DNA of 64,000 nt from the NCBI RefSeq assembly GCF_000633935.1, contig NZ_KK214997.1, positions 1 through 64,000 on the forward strand, given 5' to 3'. This DNA is from Ectothiorhodospira haloalkaliphila ATCC 51935 (lineage in GTDB: Bacteria > Pseudomonadota > Gammaproteobacteria > Ectothiorhodospirales > Ectothiorhodospiraceae). The translations under genes and the position numbers were made by a program. The notes below the pieces were generated by a model. It saw nothing but the letters and a program-made list of their open reading frames with translations. It was not told the DNA's origin and ran no database searches. Below are positions 25,685 through 33,265 of this stretch, piece by piece; the stretch's first letter is position 1, and every line of letters starts with the position of its first letter.

Positions 25685-26619
25685 GGGTTGAACTCCTGAA
25701 TGCCATCCTGACCGAGCAGGAAGCGCGCCGGGTTATCTTCCAGTCGACGGATCACGCGGTTAAGGTTGCGCAGGCTGCTCCTGAGATCACGCATGGCCGG
25801 GTCCAGTTCACCAAATGACTGTAGCCCCTGGTCCAGCGAACCCTCATGGGTGGCCAGCAGTTTATCCATGCGCGCCGCCGTGGCCTCCACCGAGGCCATG
25901 GTCTGGCGGGCATGCTCAAGGATGGCCCTGCCCTCCCCGGCCACCAGGATATGCGCCTCATCACCCAATCGTTGCAAGGACACCAAGGTCTTTTCCGCCT
26001 GCAGGCTGGCCTCTGTGATCGCCCCCATGGCACTGGCCAGATCGCCACTTTGACCCGCCAGGGCGGAGGTGACCTGCTCCACATCATCCAGGATACGGGT
26101 CACCCTATCGGCATTATCGGTGGAAACCAGCCGATTGGCGTTGTGCAGCAGTTGCCCCACTGCCTCGATGAGGCTCTCACTCTCGTCCAGCAAGGTATTG
26201 AGCGGAGAGGGGTCCCCCTCGATCCGCGGTGGACTGGAGCGACTGCCCTCCAGCCGCGGGGTATCCGGTGTGCCACCGTATAACTGCACACTCATGGCGC
26301 CGGTGATGTTCACCAGTTTGAGGGTGGCACGGGTATCGGCATGCACCGGGATCTCGCTGTCCACACGAACCAGTACCCGAACCTCGTTGGGATCATCGGG
26401 ATTCAGGCGCAGATCCATCACGTCACCGACGCGAATGCCACTGAACTGCACCATGTTGCCTTCGGCCAGGCCGCTCACTGCCCGCGTAAAGACAATTTCG
26501 TAGTAATCATATTCCCGGTCCGAGGCAGCCTTGTGCAACCACAGCCCGAACACCAGCCCCCCCAGAAAGGTGAGCAGGGTGAATAATCCGATCACTACAT
26601 GATGGGCTCGAGGTTCCAT
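25681..26619 (-). CDS. MCE-domain lipid transport protein (MlaD-like)
   Basis: The 312-residue protein has an N-terminal membrane helix (HHVVIGLFTLLTFLGGLVFG) and one MCE domain at about residues 40-120 (VQFSGIRVGDVMDLRLNPDDP, ATLKLVNITGAMSVQLYGG), then a long predicted helical region. MCE proteins form hexameric rings that hold phospholipid in the periplasm. The long helical tail is typical of the MCE group found with PqiC-like lipoproteins, not of short MlaD. It lies between the ATPase (2 bases upstream) and the lipoprotein (overlapping). Confidence 0.9.
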   Translation of the reverse strand: MEPRAHHVVIGLFTLLTFLGGLVFGLWLHKAASDREYDYYEIVFTRAVSGLAEGNMVQFSGIRVGDVMDLRLNPDDPNEVRVLVRVDSEIPVHADTRATLKLVNITGAMSVQLYGGTPDTPRLEGSRSSPPRIEGDPSPLNTLLDESESLIEAVGQLLHNANRLVSTDNADRVTRILDDVEQVTSALAGQSGDLASAMGAITEASLQAEKTLVSLQRLGDEAHILVAGEGRAILEHARQTMASVEATAARMDKLLATHEGSLDQGLQSFGELDPAMRDLRSSLRNLNRVIRRLEDNPARFLLGQDGIQEFNP

Positions 26620-26621
26620 GA

Positions 26622-27422
26622 TCAGCGATTCTCCAGAACATCCGCCGCTTCACGGGCGGCGCGGCCACGGGGGCCATGGAAATAGTCACGAATCCATTCA
26701 TCAGCGGTGTTCTCCACCACCTCCAGGCGGTCCGCTACCAAAACCCGGCGCTGCGACAGCACGGCCACCCGGTCGCAACTGGTATACAGCGTATCCAGAT
26801 CGTGGGTCACCAGGAATACGCTCAGTCCCAGCGCGTCGCGCAGGGTCATGATGAGCCGGTCAAAGCCCGCGGCGCCGATGGGATCGAGTCCGGCGGTGGG
26901 TTCGTCCAGAAACAACACTTCCGGATCCAGCGCCAGGGCCCGGGCCAGTGCCGCCCGCTTCACCATGCCGCCGGAGAGTTCAGCCGGGTATTTGAGCGCG
27001 GCCTCGCCTGGCAATCCCGCCAGGGCCAGCTTGATGCGTGCCAGATACTCGGCATCCCGCCGCGACAGGCCCGCGTGTTCCATCAGCGGCAGGGCAATAT
27101 TCTCCTGCAGGTTCAGGGAAGTGAACAATGCCCCACCCTGAAACAGCACGCCAAAGCGCCTCTCCACCCGGGATCGCTCTCGATCCGGCAGGCTCTGCAG
27201 TTCCTTGCCAAACACCTCGATGCGCCCCGCCGAGGGCCGCATGAGGCCGACGATGCTGCGCAGGAGCACTGACTTGCCTGTGCCCGACCCACCCACCACG
27301 CCGAGGATTTCGCCGTGGCGGATATCCAGATCCAGCCCATCGTGCACTACCAGGCTTCCGAATCGGTTCTGGAGCCCCCGCACGCGGATTAGCGGCGGCT
27401 GTGTACCCTGATCGTCCGTCAC
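26622..27422 (-). CDS. Lipid transport ABC ATPase (MlaF-like)
   Basis: The 266-residue ATPase has Walker A GGSGTGKSV, signature LSGGMVKRAALARALAL, Walker B VLFLDEPTAGLDP and the H-loop THD. The threonine-for-asparagine Walker A variant and the GMxKR signature are typical of MlaF. It powers the MlaE-like permease encoded immediately upstream, overlapping it by 4 bases. Confidence 0.93.
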   Translation of the reverse strand: MTDDQGTQPPLIRVRGLQNRFGSLVVHDGLDLDIRHGEILGVVGGSGTGKSVLLRSIVGLMRPSAGRIEVFGKELQSLPDRERSRVERRFGVLFQGGALFTSLNLQENIALPLMEHAGLSRRDAEYLARIKLALAGLPGEAALKYPAELSGGMVKRAALARALALDPEVLFLDEPTAGLDPIGAAGFDRLIMTLRDALGLSVFLVTHDLDTLYTSCDRVAVLSQRRVLVADRLEVVENTADEWIRDYFHGPRGRAAREAADVLENR

Positions 27423-28549
27423 CAGCCCATCTCCATGAAGAACAGTGCTGCCAAGGCATTCATGAGAATGACGATGAAAATGGCCTGCACCACGCTGGAG
27501 GTGGTGTGTTCCCCCACCGATTGAGCGCTGCCGCTCACCTTGAACCCTTCCAGGCAGCCCACCACGGCAATCAAAAAGGCAAACACCGGCGCCTTGACCA
27601 TGCCCACCAGGAAATGCTGGAGAGGGATGTCACGTTCGAGAATGATGAAAAACTGGCTGAAGGGGATATCCAGTGACACGGCACACACCACTGCGCCGCC
27701 CATGATGCCACTCATCATGCCGATGAAGGTCAGCAGCGGCAGGCTGATCATCAACGCCATCACCCTGGGCACCACCAGCAGTTCCATGGGGCTCAACCCC
27801 TGGGTGCGAATGGCGTCGATCTCCTCGTTGGCCTTCATGGAGCCGATCTGGGCGGTGAAGGCGCTGGCCGTGCGCCCCGCCAGGAGGATGGCCGCCAGCA
27901 AGACGCCAAACTCCCGCAGGAAGGAATAAGCCACCAGGTCCACGGTGTAAATGGTGGCCCCGAACTCTTCCAGCACCGTGGCCCCCAGAAAGGCCACCAC
28001 GGCACCCACCAGGAAGGTCAGCAAGGCCACAATGGGCACCGCATTCAGCCCTGTTTGATGAAGATGGACCACCAGGGCGGTGAAGCGCCAGCGATGCGGG
28101 CGCGGCAGCAAACGCAGGATGGTCACCAGCGTCATGCCGATAAAGCCCATGAGCAGCCGTTGCTGATGCCACAGGGCTTCCACCACCTGGCCGGTTCCGG
28201 CCAGAAAGTCGCGGATCGGTCGCGACGGGGGTGGCTCGGGCGACCGGGTTGACCCCATGGCGCGGGCCACTGTCTCCAGCAGAGCCCGACGCTCCTCGGG
28301 CAGATAAGCCGCCTCGGAGGCCAGAGCCTCCAGGCGCGCCGCCCCCAGCAACTCCACCAGCAAGGCGGCACCGGCGGTATCCAGTTCCCCCAGGTCCTCA
28401 AGACTGACCGCGCCACCGAACTCGGCAGCGGCTGATCGCTCCACCTGGCCGCGCAGGTGACGGTAATGAGCCAGCACCCAGTCGCCGGCGATGCTCAGGC
28501 GATCTTCTTGCTGGTCAATGCGGCCGGGCGTGGACATCGGGCACATCAT
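27419..28549 (-). CDS. MlaE-family permease with N-terminal STAS-like domain
   Basis: The 376-residue protein combines a ~110-residue N-terminal STAS-like part (LEDLGELDTAGAALLVELLG) with an MlaE permease domain: LIAILTFLVGAVVAFLGA-type helix, FGVLLAAILLAGRTASAF, EIDAIRTQGLSPMELLVVPR and a C-terminal HTTSSVVQAIFIVILMNALA. The fused STAS domain replaces a separate MlaB. The first gene of the operon. Three ATG codons (28549, 28546, 28537) are possible starts; AAAGGA stands directly before the first, which favours 28546 or 28537. Confidence 0.9.
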   Translation of the reverse strand: MMCPMSTPGRIDQQEDRLSIAGDWVLAHYRHLRGQVERSAAAEFGGAVSLEDLGELDTAGAALLVELLGAARLEALASEAAYLPEERRALLETVARAMGSTRSPEPPPSRPIRDFLAGTGQVVEALWHQQRLLMGFIGMTLVTILRLLPRPHRWRFTALVVHLHQTGLNAVPIVALLTFLVGAVVAFLGATVLEEFGATIYTVDLVAYSFLREFGVLLAAILLAGRTASAFTAQIGSMKANEEIDAIRTQGLSPMELLVVPRVMALMISLPLLTFIGMMSGIMGGAVVCAVSLDIPFSQFFIILERDIPLQHFLVGMVKAPVFAFLIAVVGCLEGFKVSGSAQSVGEHTTSSVVQAIFIVILMNALAALFFMEMGW

Positions 28550-28579
28550 TCCTTTGCGTAAAGGTGGGGAATCTGGGAT

Positions 28580-28608
28580 GTTACATTACCGACACCAATG
28601 TATGTAAC
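28580..28608 (+). promoter_or_regulatory. Inverted repeat GTTACAT-N15-ATGTAAC
   Basis: A perfect 7-base inverted repeat lies between the divergent mlaE-like and antenna genes, about 30 bases from the former and about 85 bases upstream of the TTGACA box of the latter. It could be an operator for either gene; I cannot assign a regulator. Confidence 0.4.
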
Positions 28609-28680
28609 CCGCACTCGCAAGCCCTTCCGGGGGCTAAACCTGATCTTGCTCAACTTTCTCATCCATTCACGAAAGTGGAG

Positions 28681-28698
28681 TGTTACGCTTGCTTGACA
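28681..28698 (+). promoter_or_regulatory. PpsR/CrtJ-type site 1 (TGT-N12-ACA)
   Basis: TGTTACGCTTGCTTGACA fits the TGT-N12-ACA consensus of the PpsR/CrtJ repressors of photosynthesis genes. Its right half contains the TTGACA box of the putative promoter. The second site follows after exactly 8 bases. Confidence 0.65.
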
Positions 28699-28720
28699 TC
28701 CAACCCTGTCAACGTAGACT
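28693..28720 (+). promoter_or_regulatory. Putative sigma-70 promoter of the antenna genes
   Basis: TTGACA (28693-28698) and TAGACT (28715-28720) are separated by 16 bases. The -35 box is perfect and the -10 box matches TATAAT in four of six positions. Both hexamers lie within the two PpsR/CrtJ-type sites, so a bound repressor would block polymerase. The expected transcript start near 28727 leaves a leader of about 110 bases, with a CCGGG...CCCGG-type hairpin near 28793-28815. Confidence 0.6.
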
Positions 28721-28724
28721 CACA
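28707..28724 (+). promoter_or_regulatory. PpsR/CrtJ-type site 2 (TGT-N12-ACA)
   Basis: TGTCAACGTAGACTCACA also fits TGT-N12-ACA and covers the -10 box. Paired sites 8 bases apart match the arrangement described for cooperative CrtJ binding at the Rhodobacter capsulatus bchC promoter. Confidence 0.65.
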
Positions 28725-28839
28725 CCCATCGCGACAGGCAAGCCGTTGGAACCAAGGTCACCCCGTCGCAGAGCTTTGAGGTTTTCCATGCTCCGGGTCT
28801 TGGCGAGAGGCCCGGTTACAAACCAAGAGGGTGTTATCA

Positions 28840-29037
28840 ATGAGCGAATACAGAGCAAGCAAGCCGAGCAACCCCAAGGACGACTGGAAGCTGTGGTTGG
28901 TCGTGAATCCTGGCACCTGGCTGATGCCCATCCTGATGGCCGTGCTGGTTGTCGCCCTGGTTGTGCACGCCTTCGTGTACTCCAACGACAACTACAACCC
29001 GCTGACCTATGATGCGTCTGCGGAAGTCTCCGAGTAA
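28840..29037 (+). CDS. Light-harvesting antenna polypeptide, alpha subunit
   Basis: The 65-residue protein has the antenna alpha layout: a polar N-terminus, WKLWLVVNPGTWLMP at the membrane entry, one membrane helix with the bacteriochlorophyll-ligating His43 (ALVVHAFVYS), and a short polar tail. The N-terminal WLVVNP and the VYS after the helix look more like LH2-type than LH1-type alpha chains, but spectral type cannot be read from this. ATG 28840 has AGAGG upstream; a GTG nine bases earlier is less likely. The beta gene follows after 58 bases, the reverse of the usual beta-alpha order. Confidence 0.9.
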   Translation: MSEYRASKPSNPKDDWKLWLVVNPGTWLMPILMAVLVVALVVHAFVYSNDNYNPLTYDASAEVSE

Positions 29038-29095
29038 TCTCGAGCTCCAACCGAGCTTCAGACTGACTTTTGTCCTAACTTAGAGGGTATCTACC

Positions 29096-29233
29096 ATGAA
29101 TGACAGCATTTCCGGTCTGACCGAAGAACAGGCCAAGGAATTCCACGAGCAGTTCAAGACCACGTTCACCGTGTTCATGGTGCTGGCTGCCGCCGCCCAC
29201 TTCCTGGTGTACCTGTGGAGACCCTTCTACTAA
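29096..29233 (+). CDS. Light-harvesting antenna polypeptide, beta subunit
   Basis: The 45-residue protein shows the antenna beta signature: LTEEQAKEFHEQF at the cytoplasmic side, then one helix ending in AHFLVYLWRPFY. His35 is the bacteriochlorophyll ligand, and His17 sits 18 residues before it, the conserved spacing of beta chains. AGAGGG lies 8 bases before the ATG. It is the last gene before a strong terminator. No reaction-centre genes lie in the window, so this is a stand-alone antenna operon. Confidence 0.92.
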   Translation: MNDSISGLTEEQAKEFHEQFKTTFTVFMVLAAAAHFLVYLWRPFY

Positions 29234-29274
29234 GAAGGCGTTTTCCGCTGCATCACTGAAGTAGCGGTATCAAG

Positions 29275-29315
29275 CAGAGGAGGGGTTGGCACTGCCACCC
29301 CTCCTCTGTTTTTTT
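29275..29315 (+). terminator. Rho-independent terminator of the antenna operon
   Basis: CAGAGGAGGGGT (29275-29286) pairs perfectly with ACCCCTCCTCTG (29297-29308), extended by GGC/GCC near the loop, and is followed by a run of seven T. It stands about 40 bases after the beta gene stop. Confidence 0.92.
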
Positions 29316-29399
29316 GTGCCCGTGCTTTTTTGTGCCCGTCCATCCTGACCACGCCCGTTCCAGCGGCCCCCACCTGGGGCATCGACCTCGTGCCGAATC

Positions 29400-31514
29400 T
29401 CAGGCGCGCTCGTTTTCGCCCTCTTCCTGGTCTGCCTGACCCTCCTCGGCTTTTTGCTTGGCAAGACGATCCCGAATGGTGGCAATCGCCCCTTCGGTGG
29501 AATGGAACACGTTGTCTTCGCCCATGAAATCCACCAGGTGGGTGCGCTTCATCACCATCAACACCTGTGGCTTGATGCCGGCAAACACCAGCGTGGTACC
29601 CCGCGCCCGTAGTCGCTGCACCAGTGAACGGATCACCTCCTCTCCGGAGGCGTCGATCTCGTTCACGCCCTGGGTGACCACAATCATGTAGCGGGCGTGG
29701 GGATAGCGGGCGGCCTGCTCCAGCACCGCGTCTTCAAAGTATCCGGCATTGGCGAAATACAGTGAGCGGTCGAACCGCAGCAGGCCGATCTCCTCGTCAG
29801 CCCTGAGGCCGTAGCGACGCGCCTCGCGCAGCGTGCCATCCTCGTAGCGTGTCAACTCGGATACGCGCGGCCGCATGGTGCGGTACAGGAACAGACCTAC
29901 CGCCAGGGCCACACCAATGAGGATGCCCACATCCAGATTCGGTGCCACTGCCAGAGTGGCCACGAAGGTCACAATGGCGGCGATGCCATCATGCCGGCTG
30001 GCCAACCAAGCATGCTGAATGGCCTTGAAATTGATCAACCCCACCACTGCCATGACAATGATCGCAGCCAGGACCGCCTCAGGCAGGTGGTAAAACAAAG
30101 GCGTGAAGAACAGGAGCACCAGCAGGATGAATACCGCGGTGAACACGGAAGACAGACCGGTTCGAGCTCCGGCATTGAGGTTCACGGCCGAACGGGAAAA
30201 GGATCCGCTCACCGGGTAGCCCTGGCTCACGCTGGCCGAGAGGTTCCCCAGCCCCTGGCCAATCAACTCCTGGTTGGGATTGAGCCGCTGGCCGGTTCGT
30301 GCCGCCAGGGCACGGGAAATGGCGATGGCCTCAGTGAATCCCACCAGCGCAATGACAAAGGCCGCGGTAAAAAGCGCCGTCAATGTAGCAGGCGTGAGAT
30401 CCGGCATGGAGATGGACGGCAGACCCGCCGGGATACTGCCGATCACCCGGCCCCCCGCATCCATGCGGATCTGTACCCCATCGACCTGAGTCACTCGCCA
30501 TTTAGGGTGGACCTCCTCCCCCCTCTCATCCAGGGCTTGAGCTGCCACAAAGGCATCCGGCTGCCCGTCTTCTCCGGGAAGGCGAGCAAAACGCACATCC
30601 CGCATTTCTTCCCGGTACAGCTTGAGCACCCGCGACACGTGCTCCTGACGCAAGGAGAGCAGTTCGATCTTATATCTCAGCGCTGCCGCCTCGGTGGAGT
30701 CGGCCGCTTCCAGAAGCGCCTGCTGTTCGCGGATCTGCAGCTCCAGATCGGCCTTCTCTTCCTTGAAGTCGCCCCATTTGAGCAGTTGTTCCGCCACTGC
30801 TGGAGGCGACACCTGATCCAGGTGGACATCCGCCTTGCGCTCAAAGCCCATCAGCCAGCTGATGGCAGTGGCCAGTATCACGGCGGCCAGCACACCAGGC
30901 ACCCGGGGGATGAACCGTTTGAGCCCCACCATGATGAGGATGGCGCCCACGCCGAAGGCCAGGGTGGGCCAATGCAGATAGGCTACATCGCCGAGCATGT
31001 CCCACAGGCCCATGAGGAAATGCCCTCCGGTGTCCACCGGAATGCCCAATAGCTTGTTGAGTTGCGAAAGGCCGATGACCAGCGCTGCTGCATTGGTGAA
31101 GCCCACGATCACCGGATGAGAGATGAAACTCACCAGTGCCCCCATGCGCAGCACACCCATGGATAACTGCACCACCCCCACCAAAAAGGCCAGCGCCACC
31201 GCCAGGGCCACGTATTCGCCGGAACCCGGCGCGGCCAGCGGAATCAATGCCGTTGCCGTGAGCAGCGAGACCACCGCTACGGGCCCCGTGGCCAGCTGAT
31301 TGGAAGAGCCCCATAGGGCCGCCACGATCACGGGCAGGAGGGAGGCATACAGGCCATAGACCGGCGGCATGCCCGCCAACTGGGCATAGGCCATGGACTG
31401 CGGCACCAACACCAGGGCCACGGCAGTGCCCGCCGCCAGATCGCTCTTGAGAATCTCGCGGCTGGGCTTTTGCCAGCGAAGGAAGGGGAACAGTTGGTAG
31501 TGGATGGAATTCAT
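29400..31514 (-). CDS. SulP-family inorganic anion transporter with STAS domain
   Basis: The 704-residue protein has the SulP signature (LKSDLAAGTAVALVLVPQSMAYAQLAG at the start, described by its motif VPQSMAYAQLAG), about 10-12 membrane segments and a C-terminal STAS domain (from about 560; ARYMIVVTQGVNEIDASGEE). SulP proteins carry sulfate, bicarbonate or other anions. A charged insert of ~130 residues at about 220-350, with a predicted coiled coil (EEKADLELQIREQQALLEA), splits the membrane domain. Sulfate or bicarbonate would both make sense in a sulfur-oxidising phototroph; substrate is open. Confidence 0.9.
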   Translation of the reverse strand: MNSIHYQLFPFLRWQKPSREILKSDLAAGTAVALVLVPQSMAYAQLAGMPPVYGLYASLLPVIVAALWGSSNQLATGPVAVVSLLTATALIPLAAPGSGEYVALAVALAFLVGVVQLSMGVLRMGALVSFISHPVIVGFTNAAALVIGLSQLNKLLGIPVDTGGHFLMGLWDMLGDVAYLHWPTLAFGVGAILIMVGLKRFIPRVPGVLAAVILATAISWLMGFERKADVHLDQVSPPAVAEQLLKWGDFKEEKADLELQIREQQALLEAADSTEAAALRYKIELLSLRQEHVSRVLKLYREEMRDVRFARLPGEDGQPDAFVAAQALDERGEEVHPKWRVTQVDGVQIRMDAGGRVIGSIPAGLPSISMPDLTPATLTALFTAAFVIALVGFTEAIAISRALAARTGQRLNPNQELIGQGLGNLSASVSQGYPVSGSFSRSAVNLNAGARTGLSSVFTAVFILLVLLFFTPLFYHLPEAVLAAIIVMAVVGLINFKAIQHAWLASRHDGIAAIVTFVATLAVAPNLDVGILIGVALAVGLFLYRTMRPRVSELTRYEDGTLREARRYGLRADEEIGLLRFDRSLYFANAGYFEDAVLEQAARYPHARYMIVVTQGVNEIDASGEEVIRSLVQRLRARGTTLVFAGIKPQVLMVMKRTHLVDFMGEDNVFHSTEGAIATIRDRLAKQKAEEGQADQEEGENERA

Positions 31515-31523
31515 TGAACAAGC

Positions 31524-31546
31524 ATATCAATATTCGCTTATGATAT
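31524..31546 (-). promoter_or_regulatory. AT-rich inverted repeat just upstream of the SulP gene
   Basis: ATATCA and TGATAT are separated by 11 bases, 10-32 bases upstream of the SulP start. It overlaps the place where a ribosome site or promoter should be, and I see no clear Shine-Dalgarno there. AT-rich palindromes with ATTCG/TTATG cores are used by ArsR/SmtB-type repressors; this assignment is only a suggestion. Confidence 0.35.
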
Positions 31547-31670
31547 ATAGATCCTTGTCATGATTCATGCACTGGGCCGCCCCTCCCTGATCCCATAGCC
31601 ATGCGAGCGGCCAGCGGAACCTGAGTCAAGAAAGGTTGAAACTCGCCGAGGCGAAGGGTGATTGAGGCAG

Positions 31671-32405
31671 TCAACCGCCCACCAGGATCGGTAGCCAGTT
31701 GAACGAGGCGGGTAGCAGGAAGGCTGTGATGATGCCGGCCAGGGCGAGGCCGAGGCCGGCGAACGCCCCGGCTGTGGCACTGATGCCGAAGGCCTGGGCA
31801 GTACCGAACCCGTGGGCTGACAACCCCATGGCGAATCCCTTCACCCGATCATCGCGGATACGCAGCAGCCGGATCAGGCCGGGCGCCAGGATGCAACCGA
31901 TGGCCCCGGTCAGCAGCACCAGGGCGGCCGTCAGCGAAGGCAGGCCCCCCAGTTTCTCGGACACCCCCATGGCAATGGGTGATGTCACTGACTTGGGCGC
32001 CAATGACATCAGCGTGACCCATTCCGCGCCCATCAGATAAGCGATCGTCACCGCACTCAGGGCGGCCGTCGCCGCGCCCGCCAACCCCGATACCAGCAGG
32101 GGCAGCAGCAGTGCCCGGATCTGCTGGCGATTCTCGTAAAGGGGGATGGCCAGGGCCACCGTGGCCGGGCCAAGCAGGAAATGGATGAACTGGGCACCGT
32201 CGAAATAGGTGTCGTAGTCAGTGCCGGTGAGCAACAGGATGCCAATGAGAATGGCCATGGATATCAGCACCGGGTGCAGCACGGGGCTGCCTCCCAGTCG
32301 CTTGTTGATCCAGAGGCTGCCCTGGAACACCACCAGGGTCATGGTGAGCCAGAGCAATGGGCTGGCGGCCAGGAAGGCCCAGATGTCCGTGATCTCTTCA
32401 GCCAT
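31671..32405 (-). CDS. lrgB: LrgB/CidB-family membrane protein
   Basis: The 244-residue protein has about seven hydrophobic segments and the LrgB signature: GPATVALAIPLYENRQ, SLAPKSVTSPIAMGVSE, and GLSAHGFGTAQAF. LrgA/LrgB pairs resemble holin-like systems; related proteins transport pyruvate or glycolate. The start overlaps the lrgA-like gene by 8 bases. Confidence 0.93.
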   Translation of the reverse strand: MAEEITDIWAFLAASPLLWLTMTLVVFQGSLWINKRLGGSPVLHPVLISMAILIGILLLTGTDYDTYFDGAQFIHFLLGPATVALAIPLYENRQQIRALLLPLLVSGLAGAATAALSAVTIAYLMGAEWVTLMSLAPKSVTSPIAMGVSEKLGGLPSLTAALVLLTGAIGCILAPGLIRLLRIRDDRVKGFAMGLSAHGFGTAQAFGISATAGAFAGLGLALAGIITAFLLPASFNWLPILVGG

Positions 32406-32766
32406 CTTCGGCGCGCCGACTCCGCAGCCGGATCAACCGGCTCAGTATCAGCATGGTCACCCCCAGTGCAAGGACCGTGCTCACCACCAGCCCCAGCAGG
32501 ATCGGCGCCCAGTCCCGGGCCACCAGGCCGAAATGGACCATCAGGCCCACGCCTGCCGGAACGAACAACAGGGCCAGGTGACGCAGCAGGGTGTCAGTGG
32601 TCTGTTTGAGATACTCGGGCACGCCACCACGAATCAACAGTGCCCCGAACAGGATGAGCATGCCCAGCACCGGCCCCGGAAAGGGCAAATCCAGCCAGAG
32701 CACAATCACCTCACCCGCCAGTTGGCAGGTGAGCAGGATGATGATGGCGGTAATCAGTGAGCTCAC
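32398..32766 (-). CDS. lrgA: LrgA/CidA-family membrane protein
   Basis: The 122-residue protein has four hydrophobic segments and the CidA/LrgA motifs LPFPGPVLGMLILF and LLFVPAGVGLM. It starts at GTG 32766, overlapping the DUF3617 stop, and partners the LrgB-like protein downstream. Confidence 0.92.
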   Translation of the reverse strand: MSSLITAIIILLTCQLAGEVIVLWLDLPFPGPVLGMLILFGALLIRGGVPEYLKQTTDTLLRHLALLFVPAGVGLMVHFGLVARDWAPILLGLVVSTVLALGVTMLILSRLIRLRSRRAEDG

Positions 32767-33194
32767 TCACATTCGCCGATGCGCTCCCCCGTGATGTCCG
32801 TGCGCATCACCAGCGGACCCATGGGGCTCTCCAGGTTGGCCGTCATGTGACCTTCAATGCGATCACCCATGAACTGCAGCTCGGCACGCATATCCACTTC
32901 CATGCCGTCTTCTACACAGACCATGTCGTAGGTCATGGTGGATGAGGTCATATCCATATTGGACACCTCGCAGTTTTCCTCCACCTGCAGGAAGTCCGGC
33001 CCCCTGGCCACGTCTTCGGCAGTGATGCACTCCGAACTGGTGTGGGTCTGCTCCGGGAACGGGGTATCACCCTCCACACTGGTCACGTTGGTGAATTCCC
33101 ATTGCCCGGGCTGGATATCCAGTTCATCGGCCTGAACGCCCAACGGCAACAGCAAGGCGACGGCGGCGGTCAGGATCAGTGGACGGACGCGCAT
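32763..33194 (-). CDS. DUF3617-family secreted protein
   Basis: The 143-residue protein has a signal peptide (LILTAAVALLLPLGVQA) and the DUF3617 pattern: IQPGQWEFTNVTSVEG, a SSECITAEDV cysteine loop, ENCEVSNMDM, and a second Cys pair, suggesting two disulfides in the periplasm. Function is unknown. ATG 33194 is chosen because GGAGAG stands 5 bases upstream and the signal peptide begins there. It is coupled to the lrgA-like gene. Confidence 0.82.
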   Translation of the reverse strand: MRVRPLILTAAVALLLPLGVQADELDIQPGQWEFTNVTSVEGDTPFPEQTHTSSECITAEDVARGPDFLQVEENCEVSNMDMTSSTMTYDMVCVEDGMEVDMRAELQFMGDRIEGHMTANLESPMGPLVMRTDITGERIGECE

Positions 33195-33265
33195 GAGCTC
33201 TCTCCGATACATGAATGTCGCGCCATGGTAGCAGTGGGGCCAGATACTGGCCACCGAAGCCCCCA

